Below, in pieces: positions 18,303 to 26,316 of a DNA stretch of 33,297 bases (positions are counted from its first letter, which is position 1; every line of letters begins with the position of its first letter). The DNA comes from an uncultured Eubacteriales bacterium (GTDB lineage: Bacteria > Bacillota > Clostridia > Oscillospirales > Acutalibacteraceae), in the NCBI GenBank assembly GCA_900316025.1, contig ONBJ01000013.1, positions 9,883-43,179 of the forward strand, read 5' to 3'. A program made the translations under genes and the position numbers. The notes under the pieces are model-generated. The model was not told the DNA's origin. It did no database searches and saw nothing but the letters and a program-made list of their open reading frames with translations.

Positions 18303-18523
18303 AATATCCGCTTCTTTGGCTGATAAGATTTTACAGGAAAAATATTTCACCCAATAAACCGCCAAGCTGTAAATTTACTCCTACCTGTTCACAGTACGGG
18401 CTTGAGGCTATAGAGAGATTTGGAGCTTTCAAGGGCGGTTTTATGACGTTGTGGAGAATTTTAAGATGTAATCCCTTTTCAAAGGGCGGCTATGACCCTG
18501 TTCCTCAGAAAAAAAGAAAATAA
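18299..18523 (+). CDS. yidD: Membrane protein insertion efficiency factor YidD
   Basis: 74 residues with the full YidD pattern: [20 protein letters not shown], then [12 protein letters not shown] and [17 protein letters not shown]. It is a small amphipathic protein at the inner face of the membrane that helps YidC-dependent insertion. The third conserved cysteine block reads RCNP where HCNP is more common. ATG overlaps the rnpA stop by four bases, and yidC follows 38 nt on. Confidence 0.93.
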   Translation: MKYPLLWLIRFYRKNISPNKPPSCKFTPTCSQYGLEAIERFGAFKGGFMTLWRILRCNPFSKGGYDPVPQKKRK

Positions 18524-18561
18524 GCTGCTTTTATTCATAAAAGAGAGGAAGCGAGAGAGAT

Positions 18562-19590
18562 TTGGATTTTTTCGGAATTATATTCGGTGTTATAGGAAGT
18601 CTGTTCGGATATGTCCTGTGGTTTTTCTACAGCATATTCAAAAGCTATGGTATAGCTATTATCCTGTTTACAATAGTTGTAAAGATTGTACTGTTTCCGC
18701 TGTCGATACGTCAGCAGAAATCTATGGCAAAAAGTGCCAGACTTTCAAAAAAACAGCAGGAGTTAAGACAGAAATACGCAAATGATACAAAGAAAATGAA
18801 TGAGGAGATACAGAAGCTCTATGACAAAGAGGGCGGTATGCAGTCTATGGGCTGCAGCTCAATGTTCGTTCCGCTTTTAATCCTAATGGGAGTGTATTAT
18901 GCTGTCGCAAGTCCGCTTACAAACACCCTTCATATGAGCAAGGATATAGTTACAAATGCACTCAATAATCTTACCGTTATGCCCGGTATCGGAAATCAGT
19001 TCACGACAATATACGGACAGCTTGAAATCGTAAGCATAGCCCGTATGACTGACGGCGGTATTTTCCTCAATGACTTCTTCTCTCCCGATGACGTTACAAA
19101 CATAGTGAATTATGCAAAAAGCTTCAATTTTCTCGGTCTTGATTTGCTGGGAAAACCCAGTGACGGATTTTCCGCTCTGTGGCTTATTCCGTTTCTTTGT
19201 CTTGTAACATCTCTTGCCGCTCAGCTTGTGACTATGAAAATTCAGGGAACTCTGAAACAGCAGCAGGGCTGTATGATGGGTATGCTTTTATTCACACCGC
19301 TTTTCAGTGCGTATATAGCATTCTCCGTTCCCGCAGCCGTTGGTATGTACTGGATTATGTCTACATTGACAAGCTTTATACAGACTTTGATTTTACAGAA
19401 TTTCTACAGTCTTAACCATATGATAGCCAAGCAGGAGGCTCAGAGAATCGAGCTTCTCAGAATACAGGAAAAAAATGTTACTTATTCCTATAACCCTAAA
19501 AAGAGAAACATTACCGAAACAAATAACAATAATGTAAGTTCATCAGGTAAATCCGAAAATAAGAAGAATAAGAATAAGAAGAAAAAATAA
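18562..19590 (+). CDS. yidC: Membrane protein insertase YidC (Oxa1 family)
   Basis: 342 residues, Gram-positive type without the large periplasmic domain. A first hydrophobic helix is followed by the Oxa1 core SYGIAIILFTIVVKIVLFPL, where the conserved arginine after it (SIRQQKSM) lies in the hydrophilic groove. A charged hairpin of about 40 residues (KKQQELRQKYANDTKKMNEE) and more helices follow. Between the second and third core helices is an extra loop of about 90 residues. The tail is lysine-rich (KKNKNKKKK), usual for ribosome contact. No lipoprotein signal is obvious. The start is TTG at 18562 after AGAGGAAG. Confidence 0.94.
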   Translation: MDFFGIIFGVIGSLFGYVLWFFYSIFKSYGIAIILFTIVVKIVLFPLSIRQQKSMAKSARLSKKQQELRQKYANDTKKMNEEIQKLYDKEGGMQSMGCSSMFVPLLILMGVYYAVASPLTNTLHMSKDIVTNALNNLTVMPGIGNQFTTIYGQLEIVSIARMTDGGIFLNDFFSPDDVTNIVNYAKSFNFLGLDLLGKPSDGFSALWLIPFLCLVTSLAAQLVTMKIQGTLKQQQGCMMGMLLFTPLFSAYIAFSVPAAVGMYWIMSTLTSFIQTLILQNFYSLNHMIAKQEAQRIELLRIQEKNVTYSYNPKKRNITETNNNNVSSSGKSENKKNKNKKKK

Positions 19591-19609
19591 GTTTAAGGTG
19601 GAGAGTATA

Positions 19610-20617
19610 ATGATAAGAGAAGCCATCGGTATAGGCGAAACAGAAGAGCTTGCTAAAAGTGATGCAGTTGCTCAGCTCGGAGTTCAGAGCGATGACGGAG
19701 TAGAATTTGAAATTATCAAGAAAGCAGAAAAGAAGAAATTCGGTCTTTTCGGAGGAAGTCCCGCAAAGGTAAGAGCATTTATAAATGTTGATGACGATAT
19801 TTTAGATAATACGACTGCAAATTATAACAGTCCTGAAAACAGCGGTACTCAGACAATGACAATATCTGAAGATTTATTCGCAGATGAGGAAAAATCTACG
19901 CCTGCTGCGGAAAATACGGCAGAAACATCAGAGGAAAAAACAGAGGTTTCCGCTGACTATAACCCTGCTCAGGAGGCTAAGGCTTACCTCGAAAGAGTTC
20001 TTGAGGCTATGGGTCTTGATGAAATCATAGTTGAAATGACGGAAGAGGAGAATGCCGCAGAACTCAGACTTTCAGGTGAGCAGGTAGGTGCGGTTATCGG
20101 CAGAAGAGGCGAAACACTCGACTCTTTGCAGTATCTTGCAGGTCTTGTTGCAAACCATACGGGTAACTCTTATTTCAGAATTACAATAAATACAGGCAAC
20201 TACAGAGAGAAAAGAGAAAAAACTCTTGAAGTACTCGGAAGAAAACTTGCTTTCAAGGTTCTTAAAACAGGAAGAAATGTTTCGCTTGAGCCTATGAACC
20301 CTTATGAAAGAAGAATTATACACACTGCTGTCCAGAAGGTAAACGGTGTAATATCATGGTCTGAGGGTGAGGTAATAAACAGACACGTTGTTATAGGCCC
20401 TGACCCCGAATATAAAAGAAACTACAGAAGCGGCGGATATAACAGCAGAGGCGGTCGAAAAAATTACGGCACAGGCTATGATAAAAAGAAAAGCTATAAC
20501 AAAAGAAAATTCAGCTCGTCAGACAATTTCAGCACCGAACACAGAAAAACAGAAAGAGAACCTAAAAACGAAGGCGAAAAATTCTCATTGTACGGCAGAG
20601 TTGATACTAAAAAATAA
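19610..20617 (+). CDS. khpB: RNA-binding protein KhpB/Jag
   Basis: 335 residues from ATG at 19610 behind AAGGTGGAG (an in-frame GTG at 19598 lies inside that site). Order: Jag-N domain (about 1-50, with the KKFGLFGGSPAKV motif), an acidic linker, a KH domain with the GxxG loop IGRRGETLDSLQYL, an R3H domain with NPYERRIIHTAVQ, then an unusual tail of about 65 residues rich in Arg, Gly, Lys and Tyr. KhpB works with KhpA as an RNA chaperone linked to cell division in Firmicutes. The tail is not part of the usual protein. It ends the rpmH cluster and is followed by parS and a strong terminator. Confidence 0.93.
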   Translation: MIREAIGIGETEELAKSDAVAQLGVQSDDGVEFEIIKKAEKKKFGLFGGSPAKVRAFINVDDDILDNTTANYNSPENSGTQTMTISEDLFADEEKSTPAAENTAETSEEKTEVSADYNPAQEAKAYLERVLEAMGLDEIIVEMTEEENAAELRLSGEQVGAVIGRRGETLDSLQYLAGLVANHTGNSYFRITINTGNYREKREKTLEVLGRKLAFKVLKTGRNVSLEPMNPYERRIIHTAVQKVNGVISWSEGEVINRHVVIGPDPEYKRNYRSGGYNSRGGRKNYGTGYDKKKSYNKRKFSSSDNFSTEHRKTEREPKNEGEKFSLYGRVDTKK

Positions 20618-20633
20618 TATTAACGTTTAACAA

Positions 20634-20649
20634 TGTTTCACGTGAAACA
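20634..20649. promoter_or_regulatory. parS site 1
   Basis: TGTTTCACGTGAAACA, a perfect 16-bp palindrome identical to the Bacillus parS consensus bound by ParB. It lies 16 nt past khpB and before its terminator. Confidence 0.95.
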
Positions 20650-20659
20650 TTAGTCGCTT

Positions 20660-20695
20660 AGCCGTCCCTATTTTATATGCGGGACGGCTGTTTTA
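20660..20695 (+). terminator. Terminator after khpB
   Basis: AGCCGTCCC/GGGACGGCT, a 9-bp GC-rich stem with a 12-nt loop, followed by GTTTTAA. It ends the rpmH-khpB transcript. Confidence 0.85.
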
Positions 20696-20717
20696 ATATG
20701 CAAACCCAAAGTTACAT

Positions 20718-20852
20718 AAACCATAAAGTTTAGGTCAAGCCTTTTCAAAGGCTTGCGGTTTCCAAAGGCGGAGCCTTTGGTCAGGATTTTTAAGGGTGAA
20801 ACCCTTAAACGGAAAAATATTCATCTGTTTTAAGGGCGTAAGCCCTTAAAAC
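20718..20852 (+). repeat. Modular hairpin repeat, copy 4
   Basis: Plus orientation: AAACCATAAAGTTTAGG lead, AAGCCTTTTCAAAGGCTT, CCAAAGGC-GGA-GCCTTTGG, TTAAGGGTGAAACCCTTAA, an 18-nt linker, then TTTTAAGGGCGTAAGCCCTTAAAA-type stem. It fills the gap between the khpB terminator and mnmE and ends about 40 nt before the mnmE start. Confidence 0.9.
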
Positions 20853-20889
20853 CATAATATATATAAATCAAAAAAGGAGAACAGCTATT

Positions 20890-22266
20890 GTGGGATTTAA
20901 CAGCGATACCATAGCCGCAATATCTACTGCCAACGGTGCAGGAGGAATTGGTGTTATAAGAATATCGGGAAATGACTCTTTTAAAATTGCCGACAGGATA
21001 TTCAGAAGCATAAGCGGAAAAAAATTATCCGATATGAAAGGCTATACAGCCGCATACGGAAGTGTTTACGATAAAGAAAATACAAAGCTTGACAAAGCTA
21101 TCGCTACAGTGTTCAGAAAGCCGCACAGCTATACGGGCGAGGACGTTGTGGAAATATCGTGTCACGGCGGTATGTACATCACAAAACAGGTTCTCAGAGC
21201 CGTTATAAACAGCGGTGCTTCTCCTGCCAAGGCAGGAGAATTTACTCAGAGAGCTTTCCTTAACGGCAAAATGGACTTGTCCGAAGCAGAAGCCGTTATG
21301 GATATTATATCAGCCAAAGGAAAAACAGAAGCAAGAGCGGCTCTTGCCTGTATGGACGGTCAGATAAGCAGGGAAATATTCAGAATAAACGATATTCTTG
21401 TAAACTGTGCCGCACACCTCTCAGCGTGGGCAGACTATCCCGAAGAGGATATTCCCGAAGTAAACAGCGATAATCTCAGAAATGACCTCGTAAGCGTAAA
21501 AAATATGATTGAAGCCTTACTCAAAAATTACGATGCAGGTATGGTCATAAAAAAAGGCATAGATACCATTATTGCAGGCAAACCGAATGTAGGAAAATCT
21601 ACCCTTATGAACCGCCTTGCAGGTTACGAAAAATCAATCGTTACCGACATTCCAGGCACTACAAGAGATATTATAGAAGAAACAGTTATACTCGGAGATG
21701 TCACACTCAACCTTTCCGATACCGCAGGTCTGCGTGATACAGATAACCTTGTGGAGAAAATCGGAGTTGAAAAAGCAAGACAAAAGCTTAAAACAAGCGG
21801 TCTTGTACTTGCCGTGTTCGACTCCACTCAGGAGCTTGACAGTGAGGACTTAAACCTCATAAGCGTAATAAAGGACTGTCCCTCTGTTGCCATTGTCAAT
21901 AAGACAGACGGCGAAAATAAGCTTGATATTCAATACTTAAATTCACAGATAACCAATGTTGTAAGCATATCAGCCAAAAACGGTGACGGTATCGAAACAC
22001 TTATAAAATCAATAGAAAAAATTACAGGTACGGCAGACTTTGACCCCTCAGTTGCTACTCTTGCAAACGAAAGACAGCGTGACTGTGCTGTTAAAGCTCT
22101 TGAAGCCGTAAATGATGCAATATCTGCCATAGATATGGGATTTACTCTTGATGCCGCTACCGTTTCAATTGAAGATGCAGTTCAGAATATACTCGAAATA
22201 ACAGGGGAACGTGCAAGCGAGGTTGTCGTACATAAGGTATTTTCAAGATTTTGCGTAGGCAAATAA
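20890..22266 (+). CDS. mnmE: tRNA modification GTPase MnmE (TrmE)
   Basis: 458 residues. N-terminal tetrahydrofolate-binding domain (DTIAAISTANGAGGIGVIRI), a helical domain, and an inserted G domain with GKPNVGKST, DTAGLRDT and NKTD. The C-terminus CVGK (Cys455) is the conserved catalytic end. With MnmG it forms the complex that puts the cmnm5 group on wobble uridine 34 of several tRNAs. GTG start at 20890 after AAGGAGA. It leads an mnmE-mnmG-rsmG operon, with mnmG 25 nt downstream. Confidence 0.97.
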   Translation: MGFNSDTIAAISTANGAGGIGVIRISGNDSFKIADRIFRSISGKKLSDMKGYTAAYGSVYDKENTKLDKAIATVFRKPHSYTGEDVVEISCHGGMYITKQVLRAVINSGASPAKAGEFTQRAFLNGKMDLSEAEAVMDIISAKGKTEARAALACMDGQISREIFRINDILVNCAAHLSAWADYPEEDIPEVNSDNLRNDLVSVKNMIEALLKNYDAGMVIKKGIDTIIAGKPNVGKSTLMNRLAGYEKSIVTDIPGTTRDIIEETVILGDVTLNLSDTAGLRDTDNLVEKIGVEKARQKLKTSGLVLAVFDSTQELDSEDLNLISVIKDCPSVAIVNKTDGENKLDIQYLNSQITNVVSISAKNGDGIETLIKSIEKITGTADFDPSVATLANERQRDCAVKALEAVNDAISAIDMGFTLDAATVSIEDAVQNILEITGERASEVVVHKVFSRFCVGK

Positions 22267-22291
22267 CACGTTCATTCAGGAGGATTTTTGT

Positions 22292-24163
22292 ATGAGTTTT
22301 TTAGCAGGAAGTTTTGACGTTGCCGTAATCGGTGCAGGTCACGCAGGAATAGAAGCCGCTCTTGCGTCGGCAAGGCTCGGCTGCAATACCGTAGCCTTTA
22401 CTATCAATATGGACGCTGTGGGAAACTGTCCGTGTAATCCCTCGATAGGAGGTACTGCAAAGGGACATCTTGTGCGTGAAATAGACGCTCTCGGCGGAGA
22501 AATGGGAAAAACCGCTGACGAAAGTATGCTGCAGATGCGTATGCTCAACAGGGGAAAAGGCCCTGCCGTTCATTCACTGCGTGCTCAGATTGACAGAAGA
22601 AAATACAGCAGTATTATGAAGCATAAAATGGAGCTTCAAAGAAATCTGCAAGTTCATCAGGCTGAAATCGTAAGCATAAAAAAACAGAATGAAGTATGGC
22701 TTCTCGAAACAAGACTTAAAGCACAGTATCAATGCAAGGCTGTAATAATAGCTACAGGAACATTCTTGGGCGGTCGTGTATATGTCGGTGACGTTTCGTA
22801 TGAAAGCGGCCCTGACGGTATTTTTCCTGCCGCATTTCTCGGACAGTCGCTCAAAGAGCTTGGTCTTTCGCTCAGACGCTTTAAAACCGGTACGCCTGCA
22901 AGAGTTCTCAGAAGCAGTATAGACTTTTCCGACCTTGAAGAACAGCTCGGAGATGAACCAGTAATACCGTTCTCATACGATACGAAAGAACTTCCCGAAA
23001 ACAAAGTAAAATGCCATATAAGCTGGACAAATGACAATACAAAAAAAATAATACTCGACAATATACACCGCTCACCGCTTTACGGAGGTCTTATTGAGGG
23101 CATAGGCCCCAGATACTGCCCCAGCATAGAAGATAAAGTTGTAAGATTTTCCGATAAACCCAGACATCAGCTTTTTATCGAGCCTTGCGGACTTGATACC
23201 GAAGAAATGTATTTGCAGGGTATGTCCTCATCTTTACCCGAAGATGTTCAGCTTGACTTTTACCATTCAATAAAAGGTCTTGAAAATGTTGTGGTTATGC
23301 GTCCTGCCTATGCTATAGAGTATGACTGCGTTGACCCTACAATGATGAACAGTACACTTGAATTTGAAGGCTTTTCGGGTCTGTACGGTGCAGGACAGTT
23401 CAACGGAAGCTCAGGCTATGAGGAAGCCGCCGCACAGGGGCTTGTGGCAGGAATTAATGCGGCATTGAAAATACAGGGCAGAGAACCTATGATACTCGAC
23501 AGAGCATCTTCATATATAGGCACTCTCATAGATGACCTTATAACAAAGGGTGCGGACGACCCCTACAGAATGATGACTTCACGCTCGGAGTACCGTCTTA
23601 TACTCAGGCAGGACAATGCCGATGAAAGACTTACTCCCATAGGAAGAAAAATCGGACTTATCACAGACAAACGCTGGGCAGAATTTACCGAAAAACAGGC
23701 TCTCAAAAAAGAAGAAATAAAACGTCTGAAAAATACCGTTATTTCACCTACCGAAGAGTTAAACAATATACTTGTTTCACGTGAAACATCACCCGTCACA
23801 ACAGGCATAAGACTTATAGAGTTGATGAAAAGACCTCAGCTCAATTACGAATGCCTTAAGCCAGTAGATGTAACAAGACCCGATTTGGCGGCAAATATAT
23901 TTGAGCAGGTCGAAATTGAAGTCAAGTATGACGGATATATAAAAAGACAGTCGGAGCAGATAGCCAAAATGAGAAAGCTTGAAGAAAAAAAGCTTCCTAA
24001 AACAGATTTCAGCGAAATTACAGGATTAAGACTTGAAGCTGTCGAAAAACTCAATAAAATAAAGCCTGAAAATATAGGTCAGGCTTCAAGAATAAGCGGA
24101 GTAAGTCCTGCCGACATATCTGTTCTGCTCATATGGCTTGCACAGCATAAAAACAGGGGGTAA
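22292..24163 (+). CDS. mnmG: tRNA uridine-5-carboxymethylaminomethyl modification enzyme MnmG (GidA)
   Basis: 623 residues, the full MnmG length. N-terminal FAD-binding Rossmann motif GAGHAG at 14-19 (VIGAGHAGIEAALASARLG), the GidA signature GNCPCNPSIGG near 42-52, GPRYCPSIEDKV near 271-282, and the C-terminal helical domain that contacts MnmE and tRNA. ATG at 22292 behind CAGGAGG. Three nucleotides separate it from rsmG. Codons near residue 497 (VSRET) form a perfect parS site, so this stretch has a second constraint on its sequence. Confidence 0.97.
   Translation: MSFLAGSFDVAVIGAGHAGIEAALASARLGCNTVAFTINMDAVGNCPCNPSIGGTAKGHLVREIDALGGEMGKTADESMLQMRMLNRGKGPAVHSLRAQIDRRKYSSIMKHKMELQRNLQVHQAEIVSIKKQNEVWLLETRLKAQYQCKAVIIATGTFLGGRVYVGDVSYESGPDGIFPAAFLGQSLKELGLSLRRFKTGTPARVLRSSIDFSDLEEQLGDEPVIPFSYDTKELPENKVKCHISWTNDNTKKIILDNIHRSPLYGGLIEGIGPRYCPSIEDKVVRFSDKPRHQLFIEPCGLDTEEMYLQGMSSSLPEDVQLDFYHSIKGLENVVVMRPAYAIEYDCVDPTMMNSTLEFEGFSGLYGAGQFNGSSGYEEAAAQGLVAGINAALKIQGREPMILDRASSYIGTLIDDLITKGADDPYRMMTSRSEYRLILRQDNADERLTPIGRKIGLITDKRWAEFTEKQALKKEEIKRLKNTVISPTEELNNILVSRETSPVTTGIRLIELMKRPQLNYECLKPVDVTRPDLAANIFEQVEIEVKYDGYIKRQSEQIAKMRKLEEKKLPKTDFSEITGLRLEAVEKLNKIKPENIGQASRISGVSPADISVLLIWLAQHKNRG
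23773..23788. promoter_or_regulatory. parS site 2 (inside mnmG)
   Basis: TGTTTCACGTGAAACA, perfect 16-bp parS within the mnmG coding region, reading Val-Ser-Arg-Glu-Thr in the gene frame. Confidence 0.95.
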
Positions 24164-24166
24164 GTT

Positions 24167-24877
24167 ATGGAAGAATTTGAAAGAATACTCAAAGACGGTA
24201 TGAAAAAATTTGATATTGAACTTACAGATGTTCAGCTTGATAAATTCAGGCTTTACTGTCAGATTTTGCTTGAATGGAACAAAAAGTTCAATCTTACCGC
24301 CATAAAAGAACCTGATGAAATAGCCGTAAAACATTTTGTTGACAGTTGCAGTATCCTTCACTACGTCAATATAAAGAAAAACGCAAAAATAATAGATGTC
24401 GGAACAGGTGCAGGCTTTCCGGGAATACCTCTGAAAATTATAAGAGATGATATTGAAATTACACTGCTCGACAGCCTCAACAAAAGAATAGTCTTTCTGA
24501 ACGAAATTTCAGAACATCTAGGAATATCTGTAAGTACGATACACGGCAGGGCGGAGGATTTAGGAAGAAACGAAAGTTATCGTGAAAGCTTTGATATTGT
24601 GGTTTCACGTGCGGTTGCTCCCCTCAACGTCCTTAGTGAATACTGCATTCCTCTTGTAAAAAAGGGCGGAAAGTTCATATCTATGAAAGGCCCTGATATT
24701 AAGGAAGAAACAGATACAGCTAAAAAGGGTATAAAAATACTCGGAGGTCGGTTGAACAACATAGTTCAGTTCAAAGTCAACGACAATGGCAGAAGCATTG
24801 TAATAGTTGATAAAGTTTCCGATACACCGTTTACATATCCCCGACACGGCTCGAAAATCTCCAAAAAACCTCTTTAA
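24167..24877 (+). CDS. rsmG: 16S rRNA (guanine527-N7)-methyltransferase RsmG (GidB)
   Basis: 236 residues. SAM-binding motif IDVGTGAGFPGIPLKI near 75-90, preceded by EWNKKFNLTAI and followed by LLDSLNKRIVFLNE, all typical of RsmG. It methylates N7 of G527 in 16S rRNA; loss gives mild streptomycin resistance in other bacteria. ATG at 24167, three nt after the mnmG stop, so translation is probably coupled. A large palindrome from the repeat family follows its stop by about 20 nt and may end the transcript. GGTTTCACGTG at 24600 resembles half a parS site but is not palindromic. Confidence 0.95.
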   Translation: MEEFERILKDGMKKFDIELTDVQLDKFRLYCQILLEWNKKFNLTAIKEPDEIAVKHFVDSCSILHYVNIKKNAKIIDVGTGAGFPGIPLKIIRDDIEITLLDSLNKRIVFLNEISEHLGISVSTIHGRAEDLGRNESYRESFDIVVSRAVAPLNVLSEYCIPLVKKGGKFISMKGPDIKEETDTAKKGIKILGGRLNNIVQFKVNDNGRSIVIVDKVSDTPFTYPRHGSKISKKPL

Positions 24878-24897
24878 AAATCAAATCAGTAAAAATA

Positions 24898-24972
24898 TAA
24901 ACCATAAAATCCTGACCAAAGGCAGAGCCTTTGGTCAGGATTTTAAAGGGCGACGCCCTTTAATTTTGCCCT
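24898..24972 (+). repeat. Modular hairpin repeat, copy 5 (rearranged)
   Basis: It starts AAACCATAAAA and then switches to an 18-bp perfect palindrome arm, AAAATCCTGACCAAAGGC (24906-24923), pairing with its complement at 24927-24944 around AGA. AAAGGGC-GAC-GCCCTTT follows. The AAGCCTTT module is missing and the spacer that normally follows the middle module is also present inverted on the other side. It begins about 20 nt past the rsmG stop and could act as its terminator. Confidence 0.85.
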
Positions 24973-25041
24973 TTAATTCGACCTCTTAAAAATAATTTCT
25001 GCTAAACAACTTATTTAATACTCACTCTCTTTGACAAAAAT

Positions 25042-25103
25042 ATTATGCCGTCAGTGGTATCATAATACTGAAGAAAGAAACCAGAGAAAAGGGGCGGCAT
25101 AAT
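25042..25103 (+). promoter_or_regulatory. Inverted repeat that can mask the noc-like start codon
   Basis: ATTATGCCG (25042-25050) is complementary to CGGCATAAT (25095-25103), which includes the first two bases of the ATG and lies next to the GGGG ribosome site. If both are in the mRNA, the start would be paired. TTGACA at 25031-25036 suggests a promoter, but no good -10 box lies at 17 bp. In that case the left arm might be promoter DNA and the repeat an operator instead. Confidence 0.4.
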
Positions 25104-25914
25104 GCTGTTTGACAGCAGAAAATTCAACAGGCTTACAGATATTCCGATAGAATACATAATGCCGAATATAAATCAGCCACGAAAGAAATTCGATAAGAAT
25201 GAACTGAATGCTCTTGCAAAAAGCATAGCTCAGAACGGTATTTTGCAGCCGCTTACAGTCAGAAAGCTTTCATGCGTTGAGTATGAGCTTATATCAGGTG
25301 AAAGAAGGCTGAAAGCCGCCGATATTGCGGGATTGAAAAAAATACCGTGTATAGTTATGAACTGCTCGGACGGTCAGTCCGCAGTTTTTGCTCTGATTGA
25401 AAATATACAGCGTTCCGATTTGAATATGTTCGAGGAAGCACAAGCTATAAAAACGCTCATATCCGAATACCGTATGACACAGCACCAGATAGCAAAGCGT
25501 ATAGGCAAAACTCAGCCGTATATATCGGATAAGCTGAAACTTTTGAGTTTCAATGAAGATGAACAGAAAAGCATAACCGAACACGGTATATCTGAAAATC
25601 AGGTCAGAGAACTGCTTAAACTTAAAACTGATGAAAGAGAACATATACTTGAACAAATCATAACCGACTCACTAGATGAATCACAGACAAAAAGACTGGT
25701 TTATAATATTCTTAACGGCATTGACATAAAACAACATAAAAATCAGACGCAAAGGTTTATAATAAAAGATGTAAGGATTTTTATGAATACGTTTACGAAA
25801 GCATTCAATACTATGAAATCAAGCGGAATAAACGCTGTAAGCAATAAAACCGAAAACGATGAATATATAGAATACAGCGTAAGGATTCCGAAGTCATCTG
25901 CATACAGAAAATGA
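25102..25914 (+). CDS. noc: Noc-like ParB paralogue (nucleoid occlusion protein)
   Basis: 270 residues. ParB/Noc N-terminal CTP-binding domain with GERRLKAA at 66-73 and ENIQRSDLN at 100-108, then a helix-turn-helix near 125-150 (MTQHQIAKRIGKTQPYISDK). Two HTH positions that separate Noc from ParB carry Gln138 and Lys144, the Noc state as I remember it, whereas the ParB in this window has Arg156 and Ala162. The place between rsmG and parA is that of Bacillus noc. Noc blocks division over the nucleoid by spreading on DNA and touching the membrane; the short N-terminus MLFDSRKFNRL could be the amphipathic anchor. The C-terminal part is poorly conserved, so a second ParB of other function is not excluded. 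Confidence 0.78.
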   Translation: MLFDSRKFNRLTDIPIEYIMPNINQPRKKFDKNELNALAKSIAQNGILQPLTVRKLSCVEYELISGERRLKAADIAGLKKIPCIVMNCSDGQSAVFALIENIQRSDLNMFEEAQAIKTLISEYRMTQHQIAKRIGKTQPYISDKLKLLSFNEDEQKSITEHGISENQVRELLKLKTDEREHILEQIITDSLDESQTKRLVYNILNGIDIKQHKNQTQRFIIKDVRIFMNTFTKAFNTMKSSGINAVSNKTENDEYIEYSVRIPKSSAYRK

Positions 25915-25977
25915 TGACATTAATAAAATAAGTGTACAAGTTTCTACTCATACCCATTTCCTTATCTGAAACCCCTT

Positions 25978-26018
25978 GTAAGAGGCATACAAATTAATTT
26001 GTATGCCTCTTACGCATT
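25978..26018 (+). terminator. Terminator after the noc-like gene
   Basis: A perfect 16-bp stem, GTAAGAGGCATACAAA (25978-25993) with its complement at 25998-26013, closes on a TTAA loop and is followed by GCATTTT. It works on the plus strand; the T-tract on the other side is poor. Confidence 0.75.
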
Positions 26019-26022
26019 TTAA

Positions 26023-26038
26023 TGTTTCACGTGAAACA
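26023..26038. promoter_or_regulatory. parS site 3
   Basis: TGTTTCACGTGAAACA, perfect, within a longer palindrome (TTTTAATG..CATTAAAA). It lies between two terminator hairpins in the noc-parA gap. Confidence 0.95.
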
Positions 26039-26055
26039 TTAAAATGAAGTTTTGG

Positions 26056-26089
26056 CTCAGATACCGCTTGGCGGTATCTGAGATTTTTA
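26056..26089 (+). terminator. Second terminator-like hairpin in the noc-parA gap
   Basis: CTCAGATACCGC/GCGGTATCTGAG, a 12-bp perfect stem with a TTG loop, then ATTTTTAA. The core GATACCGC..GCGGTATC recurs in the hairpin at 31696, also just before a hairpin-repeat copy. Confidence 0.75.
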
Positions 26090-26100
26090 ATTATCCTGAG

Positions 26101-26188
26101 TTTAAGGGCTTCGCCCTTAAAAATCCTGACGAGGGCTCTGCCCTCGACCCGCAAGCCTTTGAAAAGGCTTGACCTAAACTTTATGGTT
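26101..26188 (-). repeat. Modular hairpin repeat, copy 6
   Basis: Minus orientation: CATAAAGTTTAGG lead, AAGCCTTTTCAAAGGCTT, GAGGGC-AGA-GCCCTC, TTAAGGGC-GAA-GCCCTTAA. It points against the noc and parA genes. Its sequence is identical to copies 1 and 8 for about 70 bp. With copy 8 it shares a flank TTTTTGTACGTCA and a terminator-like hairpin on the other side. Confidence 0.9.
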
Positions 26189-26211
26189 TTTGTACGTCAT
26201 AGTTTTTTCGG

Positions 26212-26227
26212 TGTTTCACGTGAAACA
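26212..26227. promoter_or_regulatory. parS site 4
   Basis: TGTTTCACGTGAAACA, perfect, within the longer palindrome CGGTGTTTC..; it lies about 50 nt upstream of the parA -10 box. Confidence 0.95.
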
Positions 26228-26270
26228 TCGAAAAAATATCATTCAGGTACTTTTATTTTATCCGTAAAGG

Positions 26271-26279
26271 TGATATAAT
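26271..26279 (+). promoter_or_regulatory. Extended -10 promoter of parA
   Basis: TGATATAAT, a perfect TATAAT with the TGn extension, 37 nt before the parA start. The -35 region (TTTTAT at 26251) is poor, as is common with extended -10 promoters. Confidence 0.6.
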
Positions 26280-26316
26280 CTTGTTGTTATATTTTATGAA
26301 CAGATAGGAGATATTT

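Noticed and set aside
24600-24612. Sixth parS site in rsmG (GGTTTCACGTGCG)
   Set aside because: Only one half fits; the right half does not mirror it.
25948-26154. 68-codon minus-strand frame in the noc-parA gap
   Set aside because: It starts in repeat copy 6 and then crosses a terminator and a parS site; it is not a gene.
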